DNA of 64,000 nucleotides from Streptomyces sp. SirexAA-E (GTDB taxonomy: Bacteria > Actinomycetota > Actinomycetes > Streptomycetales > Streptomycetaceae): NCBI RefSeq assembly GCF_000177195.2, contig NC_015953.1, positions 7,316,001 to 7,380,000 of the forward strand. The letters are read 5' to 3'. Positions 43,585-52,383 of this stretch are shown piece by piece. The stretch's first letter is position 1. Every line of letters begins with the position of its first letter. The notes under the pieces are model-generated. The model saw only the letters and a list, made by a program, of their open reading frames with translations. It ran no database searches and was not told where the DNA came from. The position numbers and the translations under genes are program-made.

Positions 43585-43890
43585 TCACGCCGCCATCTGG
43601 TCGCCGAGCGGAACCTCCGGTTTGTGTCGCTCCTTCTCGGTGTCCTCGTCGGAGTTGCACAACACCACGGAGAGGCTGGTGCGTTGGGCCGCGTCCTCGA
43701 AGCCGAGGGCGAGTGAGCTGAAGAACGGGTTCTCCATGTCCGGGGGGATCAGCGCTGTCACATGGGACTGCTGCTTGCGCAGCGAGCGCGCCATCCGGTT
43801 GGGGGCGGAACCGAGCGCCCTGGCGGCCTGCCGCGCGGACAGGGCACGCCCAGGTGCTCCCGGCCGCCCGATGCCCGCGAAGTAGCGGCC
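43585..43890 (-). pseudogene. LacI-family regulator remnant
   Basis: NRMARSLRKQQSHVTALIPP, ENPFFSSLALGFEDAAQRTS and SVVLCNSDEDTEKERH are the typical LacI segment after the hinge helix and the first part of the periplasmic-binding fold. The HTH upstream is not recognisable and the frame stops 14 residues later, so about four fifths of the protein is missing. It cannot bind DNA or effector as a normal regulator. It is adjacent to the sugar operon remnants at 45-46.5 kb. Confidence 0.7.
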
Positions 43891-43935
43891 TCAGGACTCC
43901 GCCCCGGCGCCGAGGCCTGGCCGATCGGCGGACGT

Positions 43936-44733
43936 TCAGACGGTGATCACCTTGATGCCGATGTCGTGGAGACGGGCGACCATGTCGGCGGGCACGGCCG
44001 AATCGGTGACGATGACGTCGATGCCGTCGAGCCCGCAGATACGGGCGAAGGCCCGTTTCCCCATCTTCGACGAGTCGGTGACCACGACGACACGCTGAGC
44101 GCGCTCGGCGAACAGCCTGCTGATACTCGCCTCGTCCTCCTGATGGGCCATCACACCGAGCTGGGGGTCGAGCCCGTCGATCCCGAGGACGGCGACGTCC
44201 AGCACGACCTCCTTCAGCACACCCGCCGTCAAGGGGCCCACCAGCTCGTACGACTGGGGCCGGGCCACGCCGCCGGTGACCACGATCTTGATCTGGGGCC
44301 GCACGGCAAGCTCACCCGCGATGTTGAGCGCGTTGGTGACGACGGTCAGAGCGGGAGCAGTGGCCTCGACCGTGCCGCGGCGCCCTCCACCCGCCCGCAG
44401 TGCCAGCGAGCGGGCCACCTCGGTGGTGGTCGTCCCGCCGTTGAGGCCCACGACGTTTCCGTCACCGACGAGTTCGGCGGCGGCCGCGGCGATGCGCTGC
44501 TTCTCGGAGGCGTGCCGGGAGGACTTGTACCGCAGCGGCAGTTCGTAGGAGACGCCGTGCGAGATGGCTCCGCCGCGCGTCCGGACGAGCATCTTCTGTT
44601 CCGCGAGTTCGTCGAAGTCGCGCCGGACGGTCGCGGGGGAGACCCGCAGGGTCGCGGCGGTCTCGTCGACATCCAGCCTGCCCTCGGCCGCCAGCAGCTC
44701 CAGCAGCGCGTTCCACCGCTCATGTTTGGACAT
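43936..44733 (-). CDS. DeoR-family sugar regulator
   Basis: This regulator (265 residues) has an N-terminal DeoR HTH (about 5-55: RLDVDETAATLRVSPATVRRD, then VRTRGGAIS) and the C-terminal sugar-phosphate sensor (VVGLNGGTTTTEVARSL, VLGIDGLDPQLGVMAHQEDE, VVVVTDSSKMG). It is divergent from the SIS-remnant/ROK/PfkB-remnant cluster and is probably its regulator, responding to a phosphorylated sugar. GGAG precedes the ATG at 44733. Confidence 0.9.
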   Translation of the reverse strand: MSKHERWNALLELLAAEGRLDVDETAATLRVSPATVRRDFDELAEQKMLVRTRGGAISHGVSYELPLRYKSSRHASEKQRIAAAAAELVGDGNVVGLNGGTTTTEVARSLALRAGGGRRGTVEATAPALTVVTNALNIAGELAVRPQIKIVVTGGVARPQSYELVGPLTAGVLKEVVLDVAVLGIDGLDPQLGVMAHQEDEASISRLFAERAQRVVVVTDSSKMGKRAFARICGLDGIDVIVTDSAVPADMVARLHDIGIKVITV

Positions 44734-44940
44734 GTGTCGGAGCTCCTTGACCTCGATCCACGCACGTGAGTGCCGCCAGGTGCGCCCGTCGCGCTCTCCG
44801 CCGGACCGTCTCACTGACGAATGGGGAGCGTAACGCGTGAACGGGAAGATCCGCAGCGCCGGGCTCCCCGACGGCAGGCCGCCCTCACCCGGGCCCCGGA
44901 CGCCAGGCTGCCCTCCCTCGCCTTTCACGCAAGAATAATG

Positions 44941-44986
44941 CTTGAATGTGCTCGAAATGAGCGGCTAGTGTGCCACTTCACTCATT
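44941..44986. promoter_or_regulatory. candidate DeoR operator in the divergent sugar-operon promoter
   Basis: The 304-bp gap between deoR and the sugar genes contains repeated CTTGAATGTG (44941-44950), CTCGAAATGA (44951-44960) and an inverted CTCATT (44981-44986). Arms AATGAG (44956-44961) and CTCATT form an inverted repeat. Tandem half-sites of this kind suit DeoR-family binding. The rest of the gap shows no feature. Confidence 0.4.
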
Positions 44987-45037
44987 GCGTGCCCGGGTCT
45001 TCCTGCCATGCGCCCGTCCCCCCAAGGAGCTCTTCCC

Positions 45038-45283
45038 ATGTCCGACGCAGCGCCGCCCCGCACCGCCGTCGAGATCACCTCCCAACCGGACACCTGGCCG
45101 CGGGCCCGGGGCTCCCTCGGCCGCATCGCCGAAGTCCTGCCCCTCGGTGCCGTGGACGAGGCGGCCGGGGCGTATCCGGCCACGGAGTACCGGCACGGCA
45201 CCAGCGGCGTCACCGGGCCGGGCCGCGCGGCGGGGGCGTTCGACCCGACCCGCTGCGACAGTCCCGGGAACCACCATGCCTGA
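45038..45283 (+). pseudogene. SIS-domain sugar isomerase gene collapsed by internal deletion
   Basis: The frame of 81 residues begins like a full SIS-domain sugar isomerase or deaminase (RTAVEITSQPDTWPRARG) and, after about 30 residues, resembles its late segment (AYPATEYRHGTSGVTGPGRA). The roughly 200 residues normally between, including the SIS core, are absent, yet the frame is kept. AAGGAG precedes the ATG, and its stop codon overlaps the ROK kinase start (ATGCCTGA). It probably survives only as a translated leader for ROK. Both matches are from memory of the family. Confidence 0.6.
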
Positions 45284-46253
45284 CGACTTCGTGGGCGACT
45301 GCGTCATCGCGCTGGACGTGGGCGGGACGGCAATGAAGGGTGCTCTGCTCGACCGCGAGCTGAAGCCGCTGAGGACCGTACGCAGGGCGACGCCCCGCCG
45401 GTCGGGCCCGGACGCGGTGATCGCCGAGACCGCTGCCGTGCTGCGCGACCTCCACAGGAGTGCCGCCACGCGCGAGCTGACCGTGCACGGCGCCGGAGTG
45501 GTCGTGCCGGGCGTCGTCGACGAGGAGAACCGGACGGCCGTCTACTCGGCCAACCTCGGCTGGCGCGATCTGCCGCTCGCCGCCCTGATCGAGGACGCCT
45601 CGGGCCTTCCCGTCTCGCTCGGCCACGACGTCCGGGCCGGGGGAGCCGCCGAATGCCGGCTCGGTGCGGCCAGGGGTGCGCGGGACGTCTGGTTCGTGCC
45701 CGTCGGTACCGGCATATCCGCGGCCGTCTTCTGTGACGGGCGCCCGGTCCGCGCCCACGGCTACGCGGGCGAGCTCGGCCACGTCGTCGTCGAGCCCGAC
45801 GGCGAGCCGTGCTCCTGCGGCGCCCGGGGCTGCCTGGAGACGGTCGCCTCGGCCGCGGCGATCGCCGCCACCTACAGCGCGCGCTCCGGGCGCCATGTCG
45901 ACGGCGCCGCCAAGGTCGCGGCGCTGCTCGCGCGGGACGACCCCGACGCCCGGGCCGTGTGGGACCGGGCCGTCGACGCCCTGGCCACCGCGTTCGCCAC
46001 CGTTACGGCCCTGCTCGCGCCCGAGGTCGTCGTGCTCGGCGGCGGGCTCGCCGAAGCCGGCGCTCTGCTGCTCGATCCGCTGCGCGCCTCCCTCGCGCGG
46101 CGGCTCACGTTCCAGCGGAGACCCGAGCTGGTCCCCGCCGCGCTCGGTGACATGGCGGGATGCCTGGGCGCCGGACTCGCCGCGTGGCGGACCGCGGACG
46201 GGGCGATGCCCCTGGGGAGTCCTCCACCGGAGCGGCCGGAGGCCGCGTCATGA
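45276..46253 (+). CDS. ROK-family sugar kinase
   Basis: This kinase (325 residues) has the ROK phosphate loop DVGGTAMKGALLD at the N-terminus, the catalytic region GVVVPGVVDEENRTAV, and the zinc signature ELGHVVVEPDGEPCSCGARG followed by CLET. It probably phosphorylates a hexose or N-acetylhexosamine. It is the only intact gene of the sugar cluster: upstream is an SIS remnant that overlaps its start, and downstream a PfkB remnant begins at its stop codon (ATGA). Confidence 0.92.
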   Translation: MPDDFVGDCVIALDVGGTAMKGALLDRELKPLRTVRRATPRRSGPDAVIAETAAVLRDLHRSAATRELTVHGAGVVVPGVVDEENRTAVYSANLGWRDLPLAALIEDASGLPVSLGHDVRAGGAAECRLGAARGARDVWFVPVGTGISAAVFCDGRPVRAHGYAGELGHVVVEPDGEPCSCGARGCLETVASAAAIAATYSARSGRHVDGAAKVAALLARDDPDARAVWDRAVDALATAFATVTALLAPEVVVLGGGLAEAGALLLDPLRASLARRLTFQRRPELVPAALGDMAGCLGAGLAAWRTADGAMPLGSPPPERPEAAS

Positions 46254-46486
46254 TCCTCACCGTTACGCTCAACGCGGCCCTGGACGTCACCTGCAATGTC
46301 GACGCCCTGGTTCCGTACGGATCGCACCGGGTCGACAGGCCGTTCTCGCGAGCGGGAGGCAAGGGCGTCGAGGCGGCCCGAGTCCTGTCGGCACTCGGGG
46401 CCCCCGCCGCCGTGCCCTGCCCCCTGGCCGGCGACTTCGACGTCGGCCTCCACGAGCAGTTCCGTACGTCCGTTGCCGAGAAGTGA
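46250..46486 (+). pseudogene. PfkB-family sugar-phosphate kinase remnant (internal deletion)
   Basis: MILTVTLNAALDVTCNVDAL, then RAGGKGVEAARVLSALG, is the N-terminal sugar-binding part of a 1-phosphofructokinase/tagatose-6-phosphate kinase. After about 48 residues the frame jumps to PCPLAGDFDVGLHEQFRTSV, which resembles the last residues of the same family, and stops at 78 residues. ATP-binding and catalytic GAGD segments are missing. Its ATG overlaps the ROK stop codon, so it was once coupled. Like the SIS gene it seems to keep both ends without the middle. Confidence 0.65.
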
Positions 46487-47101
46487 GCTCCTGCCCCCCC
46501 ACTGACCAGCTCAGGAGACCCGCGTACGCCGCAACCGTGGGCGCCGACGCCTTCGGGGCCGTACGACCGAGGCGCGTCGCACGGAACGGCGTGCCGTGGC
46601 CGTCGACGCCGGGGCGGAGAGCGCCGGACCGCCGGTCACCTCAAGGCCGGTGATGCGCACCCCACCGCTCCGGCGGCCCCCTCGCCGCCGACGGCCCGCA
46701 GATTACTTCCCTACCTCAGTCGCACACGAGAACAGAACGCAACACGTCAACGGTCATGCTTGAAGAAGAAATTTTGTCAGACTCTTCGCGCATTATATTG
46801 CACTCACCCCTTGTTTTGCCGGTCGAAGACGCCGTACCTTCAGCTGTCCGACGAGCCCGGCGCGGCACGACGAGGACGAAGAGGCTGCACCCCGTACGCC
46901 CCTGGGAAGACGGGGCGGCACCGCGGAGGGCGCCGGGCCGTGCCCTCCGCCCCCGAATCCCCGGACCGGGTCTCCGCCCGCACCGCACCTCGCCCCCTCG
47001 GCGGTCCGGACGCCCGCGCCCGGGCATCCCGTGCCGCGGGAGGTGCCCCCCATGGGCCCCCGCCTCACCCGGCTGCGGCTCCACCAAGAAACGGAGTATC
47101 C
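46487..47101 (+). promoter_or_regulatory. long leader region of the secreted ricin-domain protein gene
   Basis: This 615-bp region has no supportable gene. Around 46757-46800 it becomes strikingly AT-rich for this genome and contains ATTTTG (46771-46776) and TATATT (46794-46799) at 17-bp spacing, a promoter-like pair. If used, the transcript would carry an untranslated leader of roughly 300 bases. The first 200 bp may be further debris of the deleted sugar operon. Confidence 0.4.
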
Positions 47102-49585
47102 GTGACAACCCTGAAGAACAGGCTGGTCGGCGCGCTCGCCACCACGGCTCTGGCTGCGGCCGGCGTCGGCCAACTGTCAGCCCTACCCGCGTCGGCGGCC
47201 TCGCCCGACGCCACCTACACCGTGTCCGTCGGGTCGAAGGGGCCCTGGACCCATCCGGACGACACCCCGGCCGCCGGTTACGTCGACAAGGACGGCACGT
47301 TCTACTTCCAGCAGGCCCACGCCCTCTACGGTGCGCAGGACTCCCGCACATGGGAATTCTTCACCGGTACGAACTTCGACACGGCCACCCGCTCCGCCGC
47401 GATCAGTGACGCGGTCGATCCCGCGAACTCCAACGACCGCAACAACGACACCACGTGGCGCTGCAACAACAGCCCCACCGGCCTCGAGTCCACCCAGCCG
47501 CCGACCGATTCGAGCTACGCGCACAAGAACTACTGCGACCTCGCGGGTGTCTGGGTCGACCCCGACACCGGCGACTGGTACGGCCTGGTGCACAACGAGT
47601 TCAGCCCGCAGCCCTTCGGCGACGGAGTCCACTACGACGGCATCGACTACGCCGTCTCCAAGGACCAGGGCCGCACCTGGGCGATCAAGGACCATGTGAT
47701 CACCTCGCCCTACAGCACCGAGCGGGGCGACACCGCGGCCTTCCCGCAGCAGACCTACCACTACGGCGACGGGGACCCACGCCTGTTCGCGGACACCGCC
47801 TCGGGCTACTTCTACGCCTTCTACGGTTCGCGGGTCGTCGACAAGAACGGCGGATGGAAGGCCTTCCACGCCCATGTGGCCCGCGCCCCGATGTCGGGCA
47901 AGATGGCGCCCGGCACCTGGCAGAAGTGGTACGACGGCGCCTGGTCCGAACCCGGTACCGGCGGCCGCGAGAGCAACATGGTGCCCGTCGGGTCGTCCGA
48001 CACCACGGGGTACACCCCGGTGTCGGGTGAGTACGACCCGCTCAACAGCGGCACGGTGAGCCAGCAGGTCGAGGCCGGGAAGATGCCCCCGACGTCGCCC
48101 CTGTTCGTCATGGACATCACCTACAACGCGCACCTGGGCCTGTACATCGGCCAGCCCCAGGCGGTGGACCAGAGCGGGTCGGCACCGCAGCAGATCTACG
48201 CCACCGACAACCTCGCCGAGCAGAAGTGGTTCCTTCTCGGGGACACCGGCACCCACACCAACGCCTCGTGGTACCGCTGGTTCCTCGACGGAGTGAACAG
48301 GACGAGTTCCGGGATCGTCGGAAAGAACTTCCGCTCCTACTGTTCCTTCGGCTGCTCGGGCGGCTCCTCCGGCGAGTACACGAACCTCACCGTCAACACC
48401 TCCGAGGCCGCCGCGCCCCTCGACACCACCAAGGCCTACCGGATCTCCTCCGCCGGCGGCCGCGTCCTGGCCCAGGCCTCCGGCGGCTCGGCCACCACCT
48501 CCCTGGCGTCGGCCACCGGCTCCGGCCGCGAGTCGTGGGTCTTCACCCCCAACGGCGACGGCTCGCACCGCATCACCAACGCCGAGACCGGACAACTGCT
48601 CGGCGTCCCCTCCACATCCACCACCGCCCGTGCCTGGGGCACCGAGCCCACGGTGACCGCGGTCGGCTCCGGCGGCCCCGGCGTCGGACAGCAGTGGTTC
48701 GTCATCCCCGGAGTCTCGGCCTCCGACGGCGGCGCCACCGGTTCGTACAAGATCGTCAATCGGTACAGCGGCCTCGTCATCGGGATGTCCGGTACCCCCG
48801 GCCGGCTCGCCGAGACCACCCCGACCCGCAGCTGGACCGACACCACCGGCAATTCCGTCGGTGGCTCGCGTACCGCGGGCGAGCAGCTCCTGACCCTCAC
48901 GCCCACCGGCCCCGCGCCGAAACAGGTCACGGTGGTCCAGCCCGGTGACCAGGCCGCAACCGTCGGCAAGGCAGTCAGCCTGCAGATCGACGGCACCGAC
49001 TCCGCCGGGAAGCCGCTGACCTACACCGCCGCCGGTCTGCCGGCCGGCCTCTCGATCAGCGCCGGGGGCCTCGTCTCCGGGACACCCACCGCCCCCGGGC
49101 GGTACGCCGTCACGGTCACCGCCTCCTCCGGTACGACCAGCGGATCGGCCTCCTTCACATGGTCGGTGGCTCCCGTCCTCACCGGCACCCACACGCTCGT
49201 CGCCGGCGGCAAGGCGCTCGACGGTCCCGACCACAGCACCACCCCGGGCGCCCAGCTCATCACCTGGAGCCCGAGCGGTGGCGCCAACCAGGACTGGACG
49301 TTCACCCAGCAGCCCGACGGCTCCTACCGGATCGCAAACGCCGAGTCCGGCCTCTGCGCCGACGTCGACGGGGGCTCCACCGCGGCGGGCGCCGAGGTGA
49401 TCCAGTGGACCTGCACGGAAGGCGTCAATCAGCGCTGGACCGTCGCCCCGCGGGCGAACGGCACCTATGCCCTCGCGTCCGTCGGCGGCGGACTCCTCAT
49501 GACCACCGGCTCCTCCACCGACGGAGCCCGGGTGACCCAGCAGGCCGACACCGGCTCACCGCTCCAGGAGTGGACGATCAACTGA
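47102..49585 (+). CDS. large secreted protein with two ricin-type domains and an Ig-like module
   Basis: The protein of 827 residues has a signal peptide (about 1-33, ending ASAAS), an N-terminal domain of about 390 residues with bladed or sandwich features (GVWVDPDTGDWYGLVHNEF, GIDYAVSKDQGRTWAI, YGDGDPRLFADTASGYFYAF), a first ricin-type beta-trefoil (about 440-565: YRISSAGGRVLAQASG), a cadherin/Ig-like putative module (about 600-690: GLPAGLSISAGGLVSGTPTA) and a second ricin-type domain to the end (GSYRIANAESGLCADVDGG, QRWTVAP). The catalytic family of the N-domain is not recognised; BNR-like blades suggest a glycosidase. Beside beta-galactosidase and importer genes it probably attacks a galactose-bearing polymer. 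GTG start after GGAG. Confidence 0.8.
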   Translation: MTTLKNRLVGALATTALAAAGVGQLSALPASAASPDATYTVSVGSKGPWTHPDDTPAAGYVDKDGTFYFQQAHALYGAQDSRTWEFFTGTNFDTATRSAAISDAVDPANSNDRNNDTTWRCNNSPTGLESTQPPTDSSYAHKNYCDLAGVWVDPDTGDWYGLVHNEFSPQPFGDGVHYDGIDYAVSKDQGRTWAIKDHVITSPYSTERGDTAAFPQQTYHYGDGDPRLFADTASGYFYAFYGSRVVDKNGGWKAFHAHVARAPMSGKMAPGTWQKWYDGAWSEPGTGGRESNMVPVGSSDTTGYTPVSGEYDPLNSGTVSQQVEAGKMPPTSPLFVMDITYNAHLGLYIGQPQAVDQSGSAPQQIYATDNLAEQKWFLLGDTGTHTNASWYRWFLDGVNRTSSGIVGKNFRSYCSFGCSGGSSGEYTNLTVNTSEAAAPLDTTKAYRISSAGGRVLAQASGGSATTSLASATGSGRESWVFTPNGDGSHRITNAETGQLLGVPSTSTTARAWGTEPTVTAVGSGGPGVGQQWFVIPGVSASDGGATGSYKIVNRYSGLVIGMSGTPGRLAETTPTRSWTDTTGNSVGGSRTAGEQLLTLTPTGPAPKQVTVVQPGDQAATVGKAVSLQIDGTDSAGKPLTYTAAGLPAGLSISAGGLVSGTPTAPGRYAVTVTASSGTTSGSASFTWSVAPVLTGTHTLVAGGKALDGPDHSTTPGAQLITWSPSGGANQDWTFTQQPDGSYRIANAESGLCADVDGGSTAAGAEVIQWTCTEGVNQRWTVAPRANGTYALASVGGGLLMTTGSSTDGARVTQQADTGSPLQEWTIN

Positions 49586-49722
49586 TCGAGCCGCTCACAG
49601 CGCCACACACGGCTGAACGCCGGGGCCCCGGCCACTGCTCCCGGACCCCCGGCGTTCGGCCGCGCCGAGCGGGCTTGCCGCGAAACGGCGTGCGGAAAGG
49701 GCCGGCAACACCTCACGAGCCG

Positions 49723-50772
49723 TCAGCTGCTGCCCTCGGCACGCTCGCCCACGGGGGCGGTGCTGGCGCGGACGACGAGCTTCGGCTCGACGGAGGCGGG
49801 CTCACGCGCCGCTCCCGGATCGTTGATGTGCCGCAGCAGATGGCTGACCGCGAGCGCCCCCATCTCCTCGAAGGGCTGAGCCACCGTGGTGAGCGACGGC
49901 GAGCAGTACTCGGCCAGCGCGATGTCGTCGACACCGATGACGGAGATGTCCTGCGGGACCCGCCGCCCCAGCTCGTGCAGGGCCCGGATCACGCCGAACG
50001 CCATCTCGTCACTCGCGGCGAACACCGCGGTCACTTCCGGGATGCGGCCCAGGATCAGGCCGTTGCGGTAGCCGGAGGAGGGCGACCAGTCGCCCTTCAG
50101 GATCGGCGGAACGGTACGGCCCTGCGCTTCCAGCGTCTCGCGCCAGCCGTCGATCCTGTTGACGGCGTCGAGCCACTCGCCGGGGCCCGACACGTGCCAG
50201 ACCGTCTCATGGCCGAGGTCGAGCAGATGCCGTGTGGCGAGCCGGGCCGCCTGCGACTGGTCGATCGCCACGACCTCCGAAGCGGGCGTGCGCGATCCGT
50301 CGACGGTCACGGTGGGCAGCGAACCGGTCAGCTGCTCGATGCGCGGGCTCACGTGGATCAGCGGGATGGCGAGGATGATGCCGTCGACGCTCTGGTCGGC
50401 CAGCCGCGACAGCGCCGCCTCGACGGCTGAGGTGTCCAGCGACGCGGTGGAGGCGATGGAGACCGAGTACCCGGCCGCACGCGCGGCGTTCTCGATGCCG
50501 AAGGTCAGGTTGAGGCGTGAGTAGAACGCCGTCTGCAGGTTGACGACGCCGATCGTCCGGCTGCGCCCCGACGACAGGATCTGGGCCGCGCTGTTCTTGC
50601 GGTAACCGAGCCGGTCCACGGCGGCGAGCACGCGCGCACGGGTCTCCGCACGCACGTTGGCATGGCCGGAGAGCACCCGCGAGACGGTCTGCGGCGAGAC
50701 TCCCGCCGCCTGCGCCACGTCGGTCATGCCCGGCGGCTTCCTGGCCTCCGCCTCGCCCATGGCTGTGCCCAT
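49723..50772 (-). CDS. LacI-family sugar regulator
   Basis: This repressor (349 residues) has an intact HTH and hinge (about 15-65: MTDVAQAAGVSPQTVSRVLS, then LGYRKNSAAQILSSGRS) and a periplasmic-binding-type effector domain (DGIILAIPLIHVSPRIEQLT, FAASDEMAFGVIRALHELG, VIGVDDIALAEY). It is divergent from the ABC importer/GH35 operon and should repress it until a galactoside binds. GGAGGAGG precedes the ATG; the longer frame from 50946 includes the operator region and is rejected. Confidence 0.92.
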   Translation of the reverse strand: MGTAMGEAEARKPPGMTDVAQAAGVSPQTVSRVLSGHANVRAETRARVLAAVDRLGYRKNSAAQILSSGRSRTIGVVNLQTAFYSRLNLTFGIENAARAAGYSVSIASTASLDTSAVEAALSRLADQSVDGIILAIPLIHVSPRIEQLTGSLPTVTVDGSRTPASEVVAIDQSQAARLATRHLLDLGHETVWHVSGPGEWLDAVNRIDGWRETLEAQGRTVPPILKGDWSPSSGYRNGLILGRIPEVTAVFAASDEMAFGVIRALHELGRRVPQDISVIGVDDIALAEYCSPSLTTVAQPFEEMGALAVSHLLRHINDPGAAREPASVEPKLVVRASTAPVGERAEGSS

Positions 50773-50843
50773 GCGTCCTGCCTCCTCCCGCTGGATGTCT
50801 GGGCGAATGATAGCGCCACCATGCGCCGTGCCATGCGGTGCAA

Positions 50844-50876
50844 CAAAACTGTTTTGAACTGTTGGCATCGATAACA
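50844..50876. promoter_or_regulatory. LacI-type operators upstream of the importer operon
   Basis: Two adjacent sites lie in the 233-bp divergent promoter: the palindrome CAAAAC-T-GTTTTG (50844-50856) and TGGCATCGATAACA (50863-50876), an imperfect 14-mer centred on ATCGAT that resembles the generic LacI/GalR operator TGTTATCGATAACA. Both are AT-rich against the background. Confidence 0.65.
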
Positions 50877-51005
50877 TTCTCTGCCATAGTTCCGGCCATG
50901 AACGCGAGGACGACGGCCTGGGCCGCCCTCGTTGCGGAGCGATCACGCAGCTGACCCCCCGACGTCTTCAGGGGTCCGGCCTGCCCACGCACACAAGGAG
51001 GGGCC

Positions 51006-52301
51006 ATGAAGGCATCCCGTACCCATGCCGCCGGAACAGCTGCGGTCGCAGCTCTCGCGCTGGCGCTCACCGGCTGCTCGTCGGCCGGGGAGGGCTCCGG
51101 CAGCGGTTCGTCGAAGGAGCTCACGTTCTGGGGCTGGTCGCCCGGTTACGCCGACGCGGTCAAGGCGTTCAACAAGACCCACCCCGACATCCAGGTCACC
51201 TACCAGGAGGTGCAGCCCGGCGCCAAGGGCGGGTACCAGAAGATGCTGAACGCGGTCCAGGCCGGCAACGCGCCCTGCCTGGCCCAGGTCGGGTACGAGA
51301 CCCTCTCGAGCTTCGCCGCCCAAGGCGCCCTCCAGGACGTGCGGAAGCAGGCCGAGGGGGCCGAGCGGGACTTCCAGCCGGCCGCCTGGCAGTCGGTCAG
51401 CCTGGGGGGCGCCGTCTACGGGGCGCCGGTCGACACCGCCCCGATGGCGCTGTTCTACAACAAGAAGGTCTACGACTCACTCGGGCTGAAGCCGCCGGCC
51501 ACCTGGGACGAGTACAAGGAGCAGGCGAAGAGGATCCACGCGTCCGACCCGGACCGCTACATCTCCTCGCCCTACCTGAACTACGACTACGCGGGCATGT
51601 CCTGGCAGGCGGGCGCCAGTTGGTTCGGGGTCAAGGACGACTCGTGGAAGGTCGACCTCGCCTCAGCGGCCAACCAGAAGGTGGCCGGCTACTGGCAGGG
51701 CCTCGTGGACGAGGGTCTGATCAGTGGCGCCCCCATGTACGACCAGGCGTGGTACGCGGGAATTGGCAGCGGTAACATCGCGACCGTCGTCGGCGCCGTC
51801 TGGCAGGCCGGCGTGATCAAGGGCGGCGCGAAGGACGGCGCGGGGGACTGGGCCGTCGCCCCGATGCCGCAGTGGAAGGCCGGGGAGAAGGCCGTGGGCA
51901 ACGCGGGCGGCTCGGCCACCGCCGTCCTCAAGGGCTGCGGATCCACCGAGGCGGCGTGGACGTTCGCCCACTGGCTCGGCACCGACCGCACCGCCTACGG
52001 CGACCTGGTCACCAAGGCGTCGCTGTACCCGGCCGCCGTCGGACTGCTCGACCTGCCGCAACTCCAGGTGAAGGACGCCTACTTCGGAGGGCAGCCGATC
52101 TACGACGTCTTCGCCGAAGCGGCTCCCGAGGTCACACCCGGTTGGACCTGGGGCCCGATCATGACCAAGACCACCACCGACCTGGACGACGCACTGAGCA
52201 AGGCCTGGGCCGGCAAGGGCACCCTCGCGAACGCGCTGGTGACCACCCGGGCGAAGACGGTCACCGAGCTGAAGAACCAGGGCTTGAAGGTCGCCGAGTA
52301 G
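51006..52301 (+). CDS. sugar ABC transporter substrate-binding lipoprotein
   Basis: This binding protein (431 residues) has a lipoprotein signal (VAALALALTGC, lipidated Cys 24) and the family 1 extracellular solute-binding fold: ELTFWGWSPGYADAVKAFNK, GAPVDTAPMALFYNKKVYDS, PATWDEYKEQAKRI and VGNAGGSATAVLKGC. It delivers an oligosaccharide to the two permeases encoded next. No ATPase gene is present, so the shared MsiK-type ATPase typical of Streptomyces is probably used. The operon ends in a GH35 beta-galactosidase gene, which suggests galactosides. Confidence 0.93.
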   Translation: MKASRTHAAGTAAVAALALALTGCSSAGEGSGSGSSKELTFWGWSPGYADAVKAFNKTHPDIQVTYQEVQPGAKGGYQKMLNAVQAGNAPCLAQVGYETLSSFAAQGALQDVRKQAEGAERDFQPAAWQSVSLGGAVYGAPVDTAPMALFYNKKVYDSLGLKPPATWDEYKEQAKRIHASDPDRYISSPYLNYDYAGMSWQAGASWFGVKDDSWKVDLASAANQKVAGYWQGLVDEGLISGAPMYDQAWYAGIGSGNIATVVGAVWQAGVIKGGAKDGAGDWAVAPMPQWKAGEKAVGNAGGSATAVLKGCGSTEAAWTFAHWLGTDRTAYGDLVTKASLYPAAVGLLDLPQLQVKDAYFGGQPIYDVFAEAAPEVTPGWTWGPIMTKTTTDLDDALSKAWAGKGTLANALVTTRAKTVTELKNQGLKVAE

Positions 52302-52383
52302 CCACACACCGCAAACGGCGGCCGCGTCAGGACGAGCCGGCCGGCCGCCGGTCCCCGCACAGCCCCGAATGGGAAGAGAACCC

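Noticed and set aside
46756..47101. Coding extension upstream of the secreted protein
   Set aside because: The in-frame extension from 46760 covers an AT-rich promoter-like patch and low-complexity codons, and a signal peptide begins at 47102.
47183..49234. Minus-strand open frame of 683 codons
   Set aside because: It is antisense to the secreted ricin-domain protein, which has a signal peptide and clear domains.
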